A stretch of DNA of 64,000 nucleotides. Source: Aedes albopictus (Eukaryota > Arthropoda > Insecta > Diptera > Culicidae). Below the pieces are notes generated by a model. That model searched no databases. It saw only the letters and a list, made by a program, of their open reading frames with translations, and was not told the origin of the DNA. The translations under genes and the position numbers were made by a program. Below, piece after piece: positions 53,400 through 64,000 of this stretch (positions within the stretch are counted from its first letter, which is position 1; each line of letters opens with the position of its first letter). Location of the stretch: positions 476,867,396 to 476,931,395 of the forward strand of contig NC_085137.1 in assembly GCF_035046485.1 (NCBI RefSeq). Reading direction: 5' to 3'.

Positions 53400-54260
53400 T
53401 TTAAATTCAAGTGTGTTGAACAAACCATGGTATTTGTCAGGGGTATTTCAAGGAGTCCCAGGGAGTTATAGAGAAGATCCAGAGAGTTTCAGGGGGGCAC
53501 TAAGCTCCATGGGGGTCTCAGGAGCGCTTCAGAGGGGGTACCTAGAGGTATCAGGGGTCTCAGGGGAAACAAGGAGGTCTCAAGAGCGTTTCTGTTAGTC
53601 TCAAGATGGTTCCATGAGGTCTCAAGGTTGATTCAAGAAGTTTACGGGGTTTCAGAGGCGTTCCAGAGAGTCAGAGGGTTCCAGGAGGTCTCAAGGACAA
53701 CAATGAGTTTCAAGGGTGTTTCAGGAGGTCTCTGGACACTTCAGGGTTCGTTTCAAGGGGTATTAGAGGCGTTTGTTTCAGAACATCTCATAGGTGTTTT
53801 AGAGCCTCCCAGGAGGTTTCAGAGAATGCTCCCCAATGTCTCATTGGGTTCCAGGGGGTTTCACAGGGGTTCCAAGAGCCTCAGAATGTATTCGAGAGTC
53901 TCAGAAACGCTTCAACTGTCTCAGAGAATTCATTGGGGTTTCGGGGACGTTTTGAGGGGTCTCAGGAACATTTCAATAGGTCTCAGGGCAGGGCAGGGAT
54001 GCTATGGATCTGTATAACTTTTTCCAAAAATGGGGATGCCATACAAAGTCTGGAAGAAAAATCTGCACCCCATACATAAAAATAACTCTTTAACTCAAAA
54101 ATCTGGGTTACGTATAAAAAGAAATCTGTACTGATGTTCAAAAATCTGTATATATGCTATTCTTGATCTCAGGGAGTTTCAGAGGGATACCAGAAGGTCT
54201 CAGTGGCGTTTCAGGGGGTCTCAGGAGATTTCGGGGCGCTTCAAAGGGTCTCTATTGAAA
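53400..54260 (+). repeat. Degenerate GGTCTCAGG...TTTCAGGGG minisatellite
   Basis: Words GGTCTCAGGGG and GTTTCAGAGG alternate at roughly 20-25 bp with strong decay. It is interrupted by a hAT-type MITE. Confidence 0.8.
53989..54166. mobile_element. hAT-type MITE, copy 2 (about 178 bp)
   Basis: Same family as 14860-15067 (CAGGGATGC start, repeated AAAATCTG, AATCTGTATATATGC near the end). TCTCAGGG flanks both sides (53981-53988, 54167-54174), but the host minisatellite contains that word often, so the duplication is weaker evidence here. Confidence 0.75.
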
Positions 54261-54344
54261 TCCGAAAGTGGGTCGTTCGTCGTATGAAGAAGCAAAGCGT
54301 TTCAGGCTTATCAGGTATACCTCTTTTGTACTGAAATGCTGAAA

Positions 54345-54580
54345 TGAAATTATCACATCCGTGATGTTCATCTGGCCAACGTGCCTCTTCATGTGAAGCA
54401 ACACGGCTACCAATCAGGTAAGTCCACTATGATACTTTCGCACAATGTTGTTTATGATATCGAGAAGGCATTGGGTCAAAAACAATCCTGTTTGGATGAT
54501 TTCTTAGATATCAAGGGTGCCTTTGACAACGTTCCTTTGGATGCAATATTATCTATATTTTCACTAGAACCCGTTTAAAT
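54345..54580 (+). pseudogene. LOA-clade LINE RT fragment
   Basis: Colinear with 740-940: IRDVHLANVPLHVKQHGYQS, GKSTM, then DIEKAL and FLDIKGAFDNVPLDAIL. The frame shifts once. Only the finger region remains. Confidence 0.8.
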
Positions 54581-56382
54581 TCACTAAGTTCTACTATATT
54601 CTCGCTGAACTGTTCCTATTGTAGCTCCAGAATTCAACGTCAATTGGTCAGTGGTGCTTGCTCACTCAGCCCACATTCTAGCACTAAAATGGAAAAGTGG
54701 AAAACCCTCGAGAGGTGTCCCTTGCTGCCAATAAACAATAGTTTTCAAAAAGTGACCGAGCAAGCGTAAATAATACTTAAAGTCACCGCCACTCGCCAGT
54801 AACCGTCACCAGGATTTTGGTACCGGTGCCGGACGGGTCCGGATTGGTGTGGAGCAGTTGTCTTTTGTCGTCATCAGCACCGTTGTTCCTGCCTGCACAG
54901 TCAGTCAGTGCTGCATACTCACGAAGAGGGTGACGGTGAAGCGGCTGCGTGGCGTGGTGTGGTCGTTGTCGCCGTTGACATGGTGAAGTCACCATCAGTT
55001 ACTTCCGCTCAGCATTTACAATGCGGGCGCGGGTGCCGAGAAGGGGATGAGTTGGTATTGACGTGGATCATGATGGTGGAGTTTCACGCTCGGTTAGTGT
55101 TGAGACACTTGATGATATTCCGGTTAGCTTCGATAGGGAGAAAAGTGTTAAATAGGAAGACAAGCAGACTGCTAACGGATGCCAAAAGAACTATTTTTAC
55201 GTCTCCAACCAGTTGTGGATCCCTAAGTAGCTGCAATTTCCTTATGATTGTGGTTTAAACGTCTTTGAAAAGCTGAAGATCTTTGACTTTGATAAACACA
55301 ACAGAAACATTGGCGTAGCCTTGTCCTTGCATTCTAATACAGCAGGCATACCACAGTGTTATTTTTACACCAGATATTATATATAATATACCAAAAAATA
55401 TCGACATTTTGAATGGCGCTTACGTCACTTTGCAGAATTACGGCAGTTGTGGCGTACAAGTATCATGTGAGAAAAAAATCTGATAGAATTTGCAATGGAA
55501 TTCCAGTACAAGTATTTGAATCCTTCGTAATAGGAAAGGGCTCATATTGCTGAAGCGTAGTGTTTTCATTAAAACTACAGAAAAACAGACGTCACACTCT
55601 ACTCGCTTCCCATCGATTACCTTTTTAACGGTTGATTTAAATATTCAGTAGTTGGTCGATTAACCACTTACGGCGCTGCCACCGTTTTTGCTCCTGTTTG
55701 ACGTTTGCTCACTACTGCAACCTAGTAATAGCTCGACTAAACACAGCATGATCAGCATTGGGCGGTTACGTTTTCGTGACGACGTTTTTTTAATGTGATT
55801 TGTTCTAAGTGTAACGTCTGTTTCTCTGTGTTAAAGCCATGCTGAAGGTGATTTCTAGTTGGTCACTATGAATTTCTTCGACTTTCTTAGGCATCGAGTA
55901 TTTAAAAAGACACTACACACCGTCTTCAGCCAGAGGCTGTACATACTGAGCATAACTTACACTAGACAACGAATAACGACAACCAATGGCCCAATGAAGG
56001 AATTTTTCGTTAGACGAAAAGTTTTCTCCAACTGGAGTGGTAATCGAAAAAATACCCTGTGGCTTACAAAACGCTTAAACGACTGACGCCGCTAACAGCA
56101 CGGCCACGAAGCCCATTTGTACGTCTATCAAACAATGCACACATTCAAATAGACATTGAGGAAGTTATAATATCTTTAAACGTTCTCAATAAACTCTAAG
56201 GTGAAATTCAGGCGCTATCCTAGTTTCGACGTTACGCCAAAAAGATAAAGAAGACAAGGATGAAGCCAGCTTTTTGGTTAAGGGGGAGGGAGCAGCCTTA
56301 GAAAAATTTTACAAACTAACGTAACACGATGAAATTTAAAATATTAACATTATATTCTAAAAGCATTACTTCACTTTTTATT
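54581..56382. other. Unassigned sequence
   Basis: Open frames such as 54908-55258 show no recognisable domain. No clear repeat ends are found. Confidence 0.35.
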
Positions 56383-56391
56383 ATACGGGAA

Positions 56392-56795
56392 TTTTTTTAT
56401 TCTTAATCACTTATCCTAATTTACAGCTCTTTTGTCCACTAGGGTACTACGTGAGCGATTCCAATTGGACGCTGCACTTCCACTTTGTACAGCGCCCAAA
56501 TGTATTCTATTCTATTCTACTGTATTGGACTGGTTGCCTTTGTGCTTCTTTCGTTATTCTACCTTGTCCATGGTAGAATGATGAGCACGATGATGCTGAT
56601 GTGTGGCTGCTATTCCTTTTCCGCGGTTCGCCGATATCCAAATTCCGGGTCCGTTAGAGCTATATGCTCCGAAAAGGATCAGGTGCCAGCTGCTCTCGGG
56701 GGGAAGAGCGGCTGACGAAAAATTGCAAGTGCCGGGGCTGGGGCTGGGCTCCGCTTATGAAGCGAACGTGTGGACCACTTGCCACGGGCCCCGAC
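56392..56795 (-). mobile_element. tRNA-derived SINE family 1, copy 3
   Basis: Minus-strand copy with the GGGGCCCGTGGC start, a damaged B-box region (GGGGCTGGGGCTGG on the plus strand) and an ATTAAGAATAAAAAAA tail. A 9-bp duplication ATACGGGAA (56383-56391, 56796-56804) flanks it. Confidence 0.92.
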
Positions 56796-56804
56796 ATACG
56801 GGAA

Positions 56805-57589
56805 CTTTAAGGACATATATGAGCGAGTCCAAAGATGGCCGTCACAATGGCTGCCTTGCAAATACCGAAAGCACGGATCTCGTCATCCAAGCAACAAACA
56901 GAACTGAAAAAGCAATGAGTAGCCTTGCTCACTCGCGGTAAACATTGAGTAGCATTTTCGTTTTCGGGCATTTTGTGGTTGACGAGATCGGTGCTCTCAA
57001 AAACGCGAGTCAAAAATGCACCTGGACGCGCTCCCATTTCACCTTAACTTCGGCTAATTCTTCTCACATTACTTCACTCTTCAGCAGTCACGCTGCTGTA
57101 TTTTGTACATTACGGTGAAATAATCTCACATTTTATACACTCGTAACGGTGGTCAATTTCTGGAAGGTTAAGAATTTTAATTTATTCGTGCATTGTTCTT
57201 CTGGAGCTTTTATTTTTTTTTTTTTTGTTAATATCTATTAAACTATCGTAACAAATCATAGCTGAACTCTTTGGAAACTACGAACTCTTTTTAGTACTAA
57301 CCCAGAGTTTTCTTCATGTCTTCCTTCAAATTTTTCTCCAGTAGAATATTATGGGAACCCGTCCGTCGATTTTTTGAAAATGTCTAGGAATGTCTTTCAT
57401 GACAAACTAGAGTTGTTTTTGTAATTAATCATCCATTTCGTCTATGCTTATCAGCAAGTAAGTAAGTATATGTACCTCTAAGAATAATCCTTCAGTTGCA
57501 TCGTTCCGAGTACATCCTTGCCGGATTTTCCCAAAAGAATGTTTTACATACTCCTATACTGCATATAATCATATCAGAACACAAACGTA
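56805..57589. other. Unassigned sequence
   Basis: No gene or clear element. A 13-base T run lies at about 57212-57225. Confidence 0.35.
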
Positions 57590-57702
57590 TAGGATTTTTT
57601 GAAGGTATTCTCGTAAAAGCCTTGAAACTATCACTAGAGGAAACCCTCGAAGTGTCCCAGTAAGAATGTCTGAAGGGAATCCCTGAAAAAAATCTTGAAG
57701 GT

Positions 57703-58223
57703 TGTTCGATTGCTCAACGTAGAACAGTGATTCTGTGCTCAAACCACAAATTCACCACAGCACGATTGGCACAGCGAGGACATACCCAACGGCCTCCTAC
57801 AGGTAAGTCTGTTCTTTCTTCGTCACAGGAACTTCAAATGGCAGTTCAAATAAGCTCACTAGATTTATTTATTTGTATCACAATTAGTTCACTTTATTCA
57901 TATTTACACTACTTTAATACTTAAAACTAAACTACAAATTCATAAATATAACTTTCACTGATTAGGCTGATTCGATGGCTATTCGCTGATGATGACGGCA
58001 GGCGTCGAGTTGTTCCCGAGTAGAAAGAGGTCGAGCGTGATGACAGTTCTCCTTTTATAATAGATTCCCTGGCGCATTTCTTTGTTTTGTTTTGGTTAGC
58101 GGAAGAATTAAACGCATCTTTCAAAAGGCTGACATGATCGATGAACTGGACTGGTTGTTGCTGACGGTCTAGGAAAACTCACGCCTAGATGGCAATGTTA
58201 CATTCCTTTCGTGTATACAAACA
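57703..58223 (-). mobile_element. Solo LTR (521 bp, AAGGT duplication)
   Basis: The plus strand runs TGTTCGATTG to ATACAAACA, with AAGGT at 57698-57702 and 58224-58228. On the minus strand a TATAAAAGG box (58051-58060) and AATAAA signals (about 57860-57895) are in LTR order, so transcription reads right to left. TGT...ACA ends with a 5-bp duplication fit gypsy or BEL/Pao elements. No internal region remains. Confidence 0.88.
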
Positions 58224-60446
58224 AAGGTATTTCCGGAGAACTCTCAAATGATGGAATTCTTGGAAACATCTTGGAAATCACGTGAAGAAACTCCTGGACG
58301 CTGAAATGTATTCAAAAGAAATGTCTGGATGAATTTAAGAAGGAATTCTTCAGGGAATTCGTAGTCCAATTTCTAGAGAAATTCCGGGAGGAAACCCTGG
58401 GTGAATTTTTGAAGGATTTCCTTGAAAAATGTCTGAAAGAGCTTCTAGCATATAAGTTCTTATATGCTTGAAGTAATTAAAATGAATATCCGGAGGATTC
58501 CCTAGAGGAATTGTGGGAGGATTTTTTTGGAGAAATTTCTGAAAAAAAAACGTTTTAGGAATATCTGGAGGAATTCTAGGAGAAAATTCTAGAGAAATTC
58601 ATGGAAAAATCCCTGGAGGAATTCCTGGAAGATTCTCTGGAGCAATTTCTGAAGGAACTTCATTAGGAACGTCTGGAGGAACTTATGGAGAAATCCCTAG
58701 AAGAATTTTTGAGAAAATTACATGAAACTACCTTTGGAAAGTTTCCTGGAGGAATCCCTGAATGAATTCCTGGAAAAATCTTTAGAGAAATTCAGGAAAA
58801 ATTTTTGAACAAATTCCTACAGATATTCCTAGAGGGGTTTTTGGAGGATTTCCTGAAATATTTTCTGATGGAATCATTGAAGGAAATTCAGGCGGAATCT
58901 CTGAAAGAATTCTTGAATCCCCGAAGAGATTCCTGGAAAACATCTGGAGGAATTCCTGGTGAAATTCCTGGAAGAATCTCTGGAGGAATCTCTCGGAGAA
59001 TCCCTGGAGAAATTCCTGGATAAATTTCTGGAGGAAACCCTAGAGAATTTTCGGAAAAACGATTAGAAAATTCCTGAAATTGTTTCTTAAGGAATCCCTG
59101 GAGGATTTCATGGAGAAATGCCTGGAGGAATTCTTGAAGAAATACCTGGGGTAACTCCTGAAGGAATTCTTGATGAAATTTCTGAAGAAGTTCCCGGAGG
59201 AACTTCAAGAAGGCCTCCTGGTAAAACTCTTGGAGGAATGCCTAGGCGAATACTTAGAATAATTGCTGAATTAATTCGGAGAGGAGTTCTTGGGAGAATT
59301 TCTAAAGGAATGCCTGGAAAAAATCCTGGTGGAATTTCCGTAGTAGTCTGAAGGAATTCCTGGATGAATTCAGAAGGAATTCTGGAGGAATTTCTGAAGG
59401 AATTCTTGAAAGATTTTCCGAAGAATTCCTGGGGTAATTCCTAGTAGAATTCTTGAAGGTATTCCTAGAGGAGTCCCTGAATGAAATCCTGGAGGAATTT
59501 CTAGAGGAATTCTGGGAGGAATCCATGGAGAAATTTCTGAACAAATTCCTAGAGAAATTCTTAGAGGAATTGGAGAAATTCCTGGAGCAATCACTGGAAG
59601 AATCCTTAGAGGAATCTCTGTAAGAATCCTCAGAGGAATCCCTGAAGGAGTTTCTGGTACAATTTCTGGATGAATCCCTGGAGAAATCTCTTAGAGAGAA
59701 ATTCCTGGACAATTTTCTGAAGGAAACCCTGGGTGAATTCTCAGGAGCATCCCTGAAAATTCTCTGAAGAAGTTCATGAAATTATTTCTGAAAGAATCCC
59801 TGGAAGTTTTTCTGAAGAAAATCCTGGAGGAATTACTGTCGGAATTCGTGGCATAATTTCCGAAGGAATTCCTGGGGAATTCCTAGTAGAATTCTTGAAG
59901 GTATTCCTGGAAAATCCCTAGAGAAACTCTTTCACGAATGCCTGGAGGAATTCCTACAGCAATCCTTAAAGGATTCCCAAGAAGGATGCCTGAAGGGACC
60001 CCTGTAGGAATTCCTGGAGAAATCTTTAGACATTCATTAATAAAGCTCTAGAGGAATGCCTGGATGAATAGCTGTAGGATTTTTTAGAGATATCGCTGCA
60101 AGAGTTCCCAGAGGAATCCTGGAAGAATTCCTGGAGTAATTTCTGGAGGAATCCCGCGAAGAATTCCTGAAGAAATCCAAAGAGCAATTCTTGAGGGCAT
60201 TCCAGGACGAGTTTCTGAAGAAATGCTAGGAGGAAGTGCTGAGGAAATAGCTGAAATTCCTGAGGGAATTTAAAATCTAAAATTCCTGATAAACTCCTAA
60301 AAAGAATACTCTTGGAGGAATCCCTGTAGCAGTTCCTAAAGGAATACTTGGAAGAGTTCCCGAAGAAACCTCAGGAGGGATCTCAGATGCAAACCCAAGA
60401 GGAATTCCTAAGGAAATCTTTAAACACTTCCTGGAGGAAGCATTGG

Positions 60447-60800
60447 ATTTTATTTTATTTTAACTATAAAATCTTGTTTATTTGGTTGATCAAGTATAAA
60501 ATTAATTACAGATAAACTAATAACATTTCAACTTAAAGGAAAAAATCTTACTCTGCTACGTCCACTACATTGTCACAGTTCATGACAAAGGTAACATAAT
60601 TAATAAAAAGTTTAGAAACTGTCACTTGTTTTCTTCCACTTAAGTTATTCAAATCTGGACGTACTAGATCTTCGAAAGAAAGTTCTCTAGGTCTGTTAAC
60701 AATTGTCGCTGATAATCCTCAAAGATGACTCCAGACCGCCGAAACTCGCTGACATTCGGTGAATGTGTGCATCAACGTTTCGGGTTACGCGCAACAGCTG
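60447..60800 (-). pseudogene. LINE ORF2 C-terminus and 3' tail
   Basis: On the minus strand ETLMHTFTECQRVSAVWSHL, then after a frameshift LSFEDLVRPDLNNLSGRKQV and FINYVTFVMNCDNVVDVAE, then stop, a short UTR and AAAATAAAATAAAAT. The Cys/His-like tail and C-terminus resemble jockey/Loner-type LINEs. It is a 5'-truncated insertion in the GAATTCC block. Confidence 0.75.
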
Positions 60801-61395
60801 GAAAACCTGGAGGAGTTTCAGAAAGAATTCCAGGAGGAATTCTTGAAGGCAAATCAAGAAGAATTTTTTAAGGCATTTTAAAAAAAAAATCCCTGAAATT
60901 GTTCCTAAAAGAATCAAAGAAGGAATTCCCGGGTGAATCCTTGGAGGAATTTCTAAAGAAAACCCATTTAGTATCCCGGAAGCAATTCCATGAGGAATTT
61001 CTTAGGGAATTTCAGGAGAGCTTTCTTAGCAAACTCCTGGAAGAATTTCCACAGAGATCTTTGGATAAAAATATGAAGAAATCCATGCCTGCAGTGTTTT
61101 TTGGACGAATTGTTGAAGGAATACTAGGATGGACTCCTAAAGGATTTTTTGCACAAATTTTTTAAGCAATTCCTGCATTAATTTTTGAAAGTTCTCTAGT
61201 AAAAGTTTCTGAAAGAACTTTTGGAGAGCACTACTACTGAAATACTTCGAATAAATCCAGATGAAATTATAATTATTAGGGCAATCTCTAGTAGAATACA
61301 GTACTGGAACAATCACTGGAGGAATCTCTAAAGATATCCAGGTCAAACACACAAAGAAATGCGTTCTTGAAGGAATCTCTGGAGGAATCCATGAT

Positions 61396-61544
61396 TCATA
61401 TAGTTTACGGAACTAGAAACAAATCTGAAACAGTCATTTGGATTCCTCAAAACTGCAATGCCGATTTGCATATTCATATATCGGACGACCATGTCGCTTA
61501 GAAGTCATCTCAAGTCAGGCCCCCTCCAGAAAAAAATTCTAGCT
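61396..61544. other. Unassigned sequence
   Basis: Short transition between the repeat block and the SINE-like copy. Confidence 0.3.
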
Positions 61545-61690
61545 ACGCCAATGAACAGAAACAAGTGTTTGATGAACACATTGAGATTTGAATTGCGAAA
61601 AGGAATCTACGTGCTCCGGTGGGAATCAAACCACGACTCCCGAAACGCTAAAAGGATGCTTCTATTCCATTTTTATATCGATTGCACACA
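61545..61690 (-). mobile_element. tRNA-like SINE family 3, copy 2
   Basis: On the minus strand GGGAGTCGTGGTTTGATTCC, CACCGGAGCACGT, then TTTTCGCAATTCAAATCTCA match 28960-29020 in order. The 5' half is diverged. Confidence 0.6.
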
Positions 61691-61699
61691 TGTCCCATG

Positions 61700-64000
61700 A
61701 AGGATGACGTGCCCTTAGAGCCGGTCTTCTGATACCTGACTTCCTCTGTTTCCTGACCCTACTAGACCCTTTTAGAAAAACATCCTCGCTTCGCCTATAA
61801 GCAATTCTGCCTGATTACTAGCACCTCCTCTTGAGCCGGAATGGCAGATCGCATAACGAGAAGATGAACTTTTTTGTTGTGGCCAACGAAGCGCTCGTGG
61901 AAAACGAGTCACACCACATTTTTTGTGTGTGATTTTCATTTTTCAAACTGAGGTGGCAATGATAAACCGGCAACAAACGGTTTAGCTCTGGTCGCGCTTT
62001 TCTCATTCTATCTCTCGGTGTCTCTACAAGTCTACACCCAACATCACCTCTCCCACCAGTAGTGGTCCCGGTGATACCGTTGTATTTATATTTAATGCAG
62101 TTCAGGACAGAAGAGGAAACTGAGGCTTTCCATGCAATTTTCATCTGTTTTTGTGACGCTGATTCCCCCCGTCCAGCGTCCCCAAGCAACGCTCTTCAAA
62201 CAGTAGTGTGCGCGGTGTGGTGAGAGGGCTTAACTCTTGGCTGGACGCGAAAGCCGCAACTGAACCGGACAGCAGTTGGATCAGCTTTCGCGCGCGCAAA
62301 AGGGTAGCCAACGAAAAAAAAAGTGTGCATCACCATGGGAATCGTGATTTTGTCCAAACATAAAGTTATAATTTATTGCTTTTTCAGCTGTCTCTGGTGG
62401 ATTTGATTATGACGAACCAGGTTGGCTTTTTTTTGTGCTGTTTGCATTGTTTGTTTAATTGTTCCGCGGGATGAAATAGAGACCACGCTGGCACTGTACT
62501 TGAAAATTTGATATATTGAGGCAGGGTATAAAAATTATTGATAGCATAATTTATGGCTGACGTATGGAGTGGAAAGGTTTATTCGGATTTTTTATGACCT
62601 TTCCACTGACACTAGTTTATACGCCCTATCGATTCTGGGGAATTCGAGCGTCAACAGTTATTTGTTTGAACAGACCGTGGCCCGATGCACATCATTGATG
62701 ATACGACATCGGAATGTTCGGGGCAGGGATCAATATCAGTATCGAATTAATGTCGCATCAAATTAGCGAGGCAGAAATCCAAAAGTTTAATGAACTTTTA
62801 GAAAAAAGAGGTTATTTAAGGTCCGAGGCCATAATGCCCCTGGACATTGACATATAATGATGGATATTGAAATTTATATTATAATTACCGTTCTACTTAA
62901 AAAAAGATGTAGCCCTACTTGGGAATTTTGAAGATATTTGATCCTTTTTAGAACATCATATAGTTGTTAACGCACATTCAAGCGTCTGTCTGGGGCCGGT
63001 GCTACGTTTGGTCAATTTCGGGGACGATCACTGATGGGTAAGTAATTCCCATATAACACAGTTCATAGCTTTATTCAACAGACACAACAATGGAACATTT
63101 TCTTGAGATTGATCAGTTTATTATACAGAACTAGATACATGGAACACTTATCTTCTGGTCAAATCTTTTGTAATGGACAAACTACTACAGAATTTCTTAC
63201 ACTAATGGTCTCTGGTTAAGAATCTGATCTACTTTAATGTCATCAGGAGTATACAAAAACGCGGGAAAGCCGATTTCTCCCGAAGACCTCACAAAATGGT
63301 TGAATTTGGTCTTATTGGACAAAATCAGATGTAAATGTTCCTACTCAAAATTTCCACCCTTTTCCGCATTAACAATAGTGTAGTGTTATCTGCAAATGCT
63401 ACTGAAGCGTGATGTTATGCTTATCCCATATGAAAGAACATTTTTCATACAACAGTCCGTCATCGTGTCCTTTTTTGCAGTGTTGGTTCTACCGAGAATC
63501 ACGCCAGTGATGTTAAATACCCGTGTGAAAATTTCCGCGAATAAGGGAGCCTACCCAATAGCGTTCAGCAACTAACTGAATCGACAGCCACGCCAAGAAT
63601 AGACCCCGAGTGGTGAACCACCTCCATTTGCCTTTCTCTGAACTGGGCATGACTGACTACTCTGTGTATATAGCAATGCAGTACTTAGTGGAAGCGTGGT
63701 TCAATCTTGTCGGTCAGCCGTGGCTCTGGCAAATGGTGTGGTATCTCATTACAAGCAAACTGTGCGGTGCTTTTTGCCATTTACAACAAACTCTCGCGCT
63801 GACCACCCAGAGCCAGAGCCCAGGTTGCCGAGAGCTCCTTTTCTAACTCGACCGCAATTCATTATGCTGGTATGTTCACAGCGGATTGTAAACCCGGTGT
63901 CATGCCTGTGCTCCTTTGGCAGGGGTTCATAAGAGCTTATAGTCGGTACTACATATCAAATACAAAAACCAGCATGATGGATTGTTGAATGTTCAGCTAA
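61700..64000. other. Unassigned sequence to the window end
   Basis: A GC-rich patch with TTTCGCGCGCGCAAAAG lies at 62286-62302 and may belong to a promoter, but no coding region can be attached. Frames at 61818-62189 and 63610-63932 have no recognisable domain. Confidence 0.35.

Larger units (their letters stand above)
57590..61395 (+). repeat. GAATTCCTGGAGGAATC repeat block (3.8 kb)
   Basis: Long tract of a degenerate 12-bp unit (TGGAGGAATTCC and variants), nearly all in one orientation. It is broken by a solo LTR and a LINE tail. Many open frames in both directions arise from the unit being a multiple of three. Confidence 0.9.

Noticed and set aside
56603..56941. 112-codon frame as a gene
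   Set aside because: More than half of it is the tRNA-derived SINE at 56392-56795.
59302..59712. 136-codon serine/arginine-rich minus frame
   Set aside because: It is the 12-bp GAATTCC repeat read as four-residue units.

Overview
This 64 kb window looks like intergenic or intronic DNA from a culicine mosquito, most likely Aedes. The basis is indirect: the mix of LOA-clade and RTE-like LINEs, tRNA-derived SINEs, many small TIR elements with clean target-site duplications (TSDs), a Ty1/copia relic, a short Helitron, and dispersed repeats I know from Aedes (the GCTGAGAAGCAGGCTTTG repeat, the TTAGGCCGAA minisatellite, the GAATTCCTGGAGG repeat). I found no host protein-coding gene, rRNA gene or intact tRNA gene that I can defend. 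Almost all recognisable coding sequence belongs to transposable elements. There are two 23-base N gaps (631-653 and 41694-41716).

Layout. 0-7 kb: a broken LOA-clade reverse transcriptase, a large foldback of GAATTCC-type repeats, a foldback with a hammerhead-like motif, and a minisatellite foldback. 7.1-11.3 kb: three abutting simple arrays with 12-, 11- and 8-bp units, the last two covering 4.1 kb and open in all three forward frames. 12.8-15.6 kb: a minus-strand RTE-like LINE carrying two MITEs. 15.6-21.1 kb: TA-duplicating elements, a near-identical 297-bp inverted duplication and a SINE. 22.7-26.1 kb: a plus-strand RTE-like LINE with endonuclease and reverse transcriptase, broken by a 96-bp MITE. 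27.9-29.0 kb: a 0.9-kb TA element and a SINE-like copy.

29.6-35.2 kb is the most interesting region. It is a DNA transposon with about 0.53-kb terminal inverted repeats and a two-exon transposase of a family I cannot assign. It is interrupted by a compact LTR retrotransposon with 99% identical LTRs and a tRNA-Pro type primer site, by a short Helitron, and by a 57-bp poly(A) retroposon. Each insertion has readable junctions.

35.2-45 kb: nested MITEs (2-bp, TA, TTAA and 8-bp TSD classes), SINEs, a Ty1/copia RNase H fragment and a promoter-like block. 45.8-48.2 kb: an intact 626-codon LOA reverse transcriptase/RNase H reading frame beside a decayed RTE fragment. 49.7-52.4 kb: a TTCTAG/TTCTAC array with two MITEs. 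53.2-64 kb: more MITEs, a minisatellite, a SINE, a 3.8-kb GAATTCC block carrying a solo LTR and a LINE tail, then unassigned DNA.

The elements do not form a pathway. What they give is a layered record of insertions: reading the empty sites from TSDs and restored reading frames orders many of the events.
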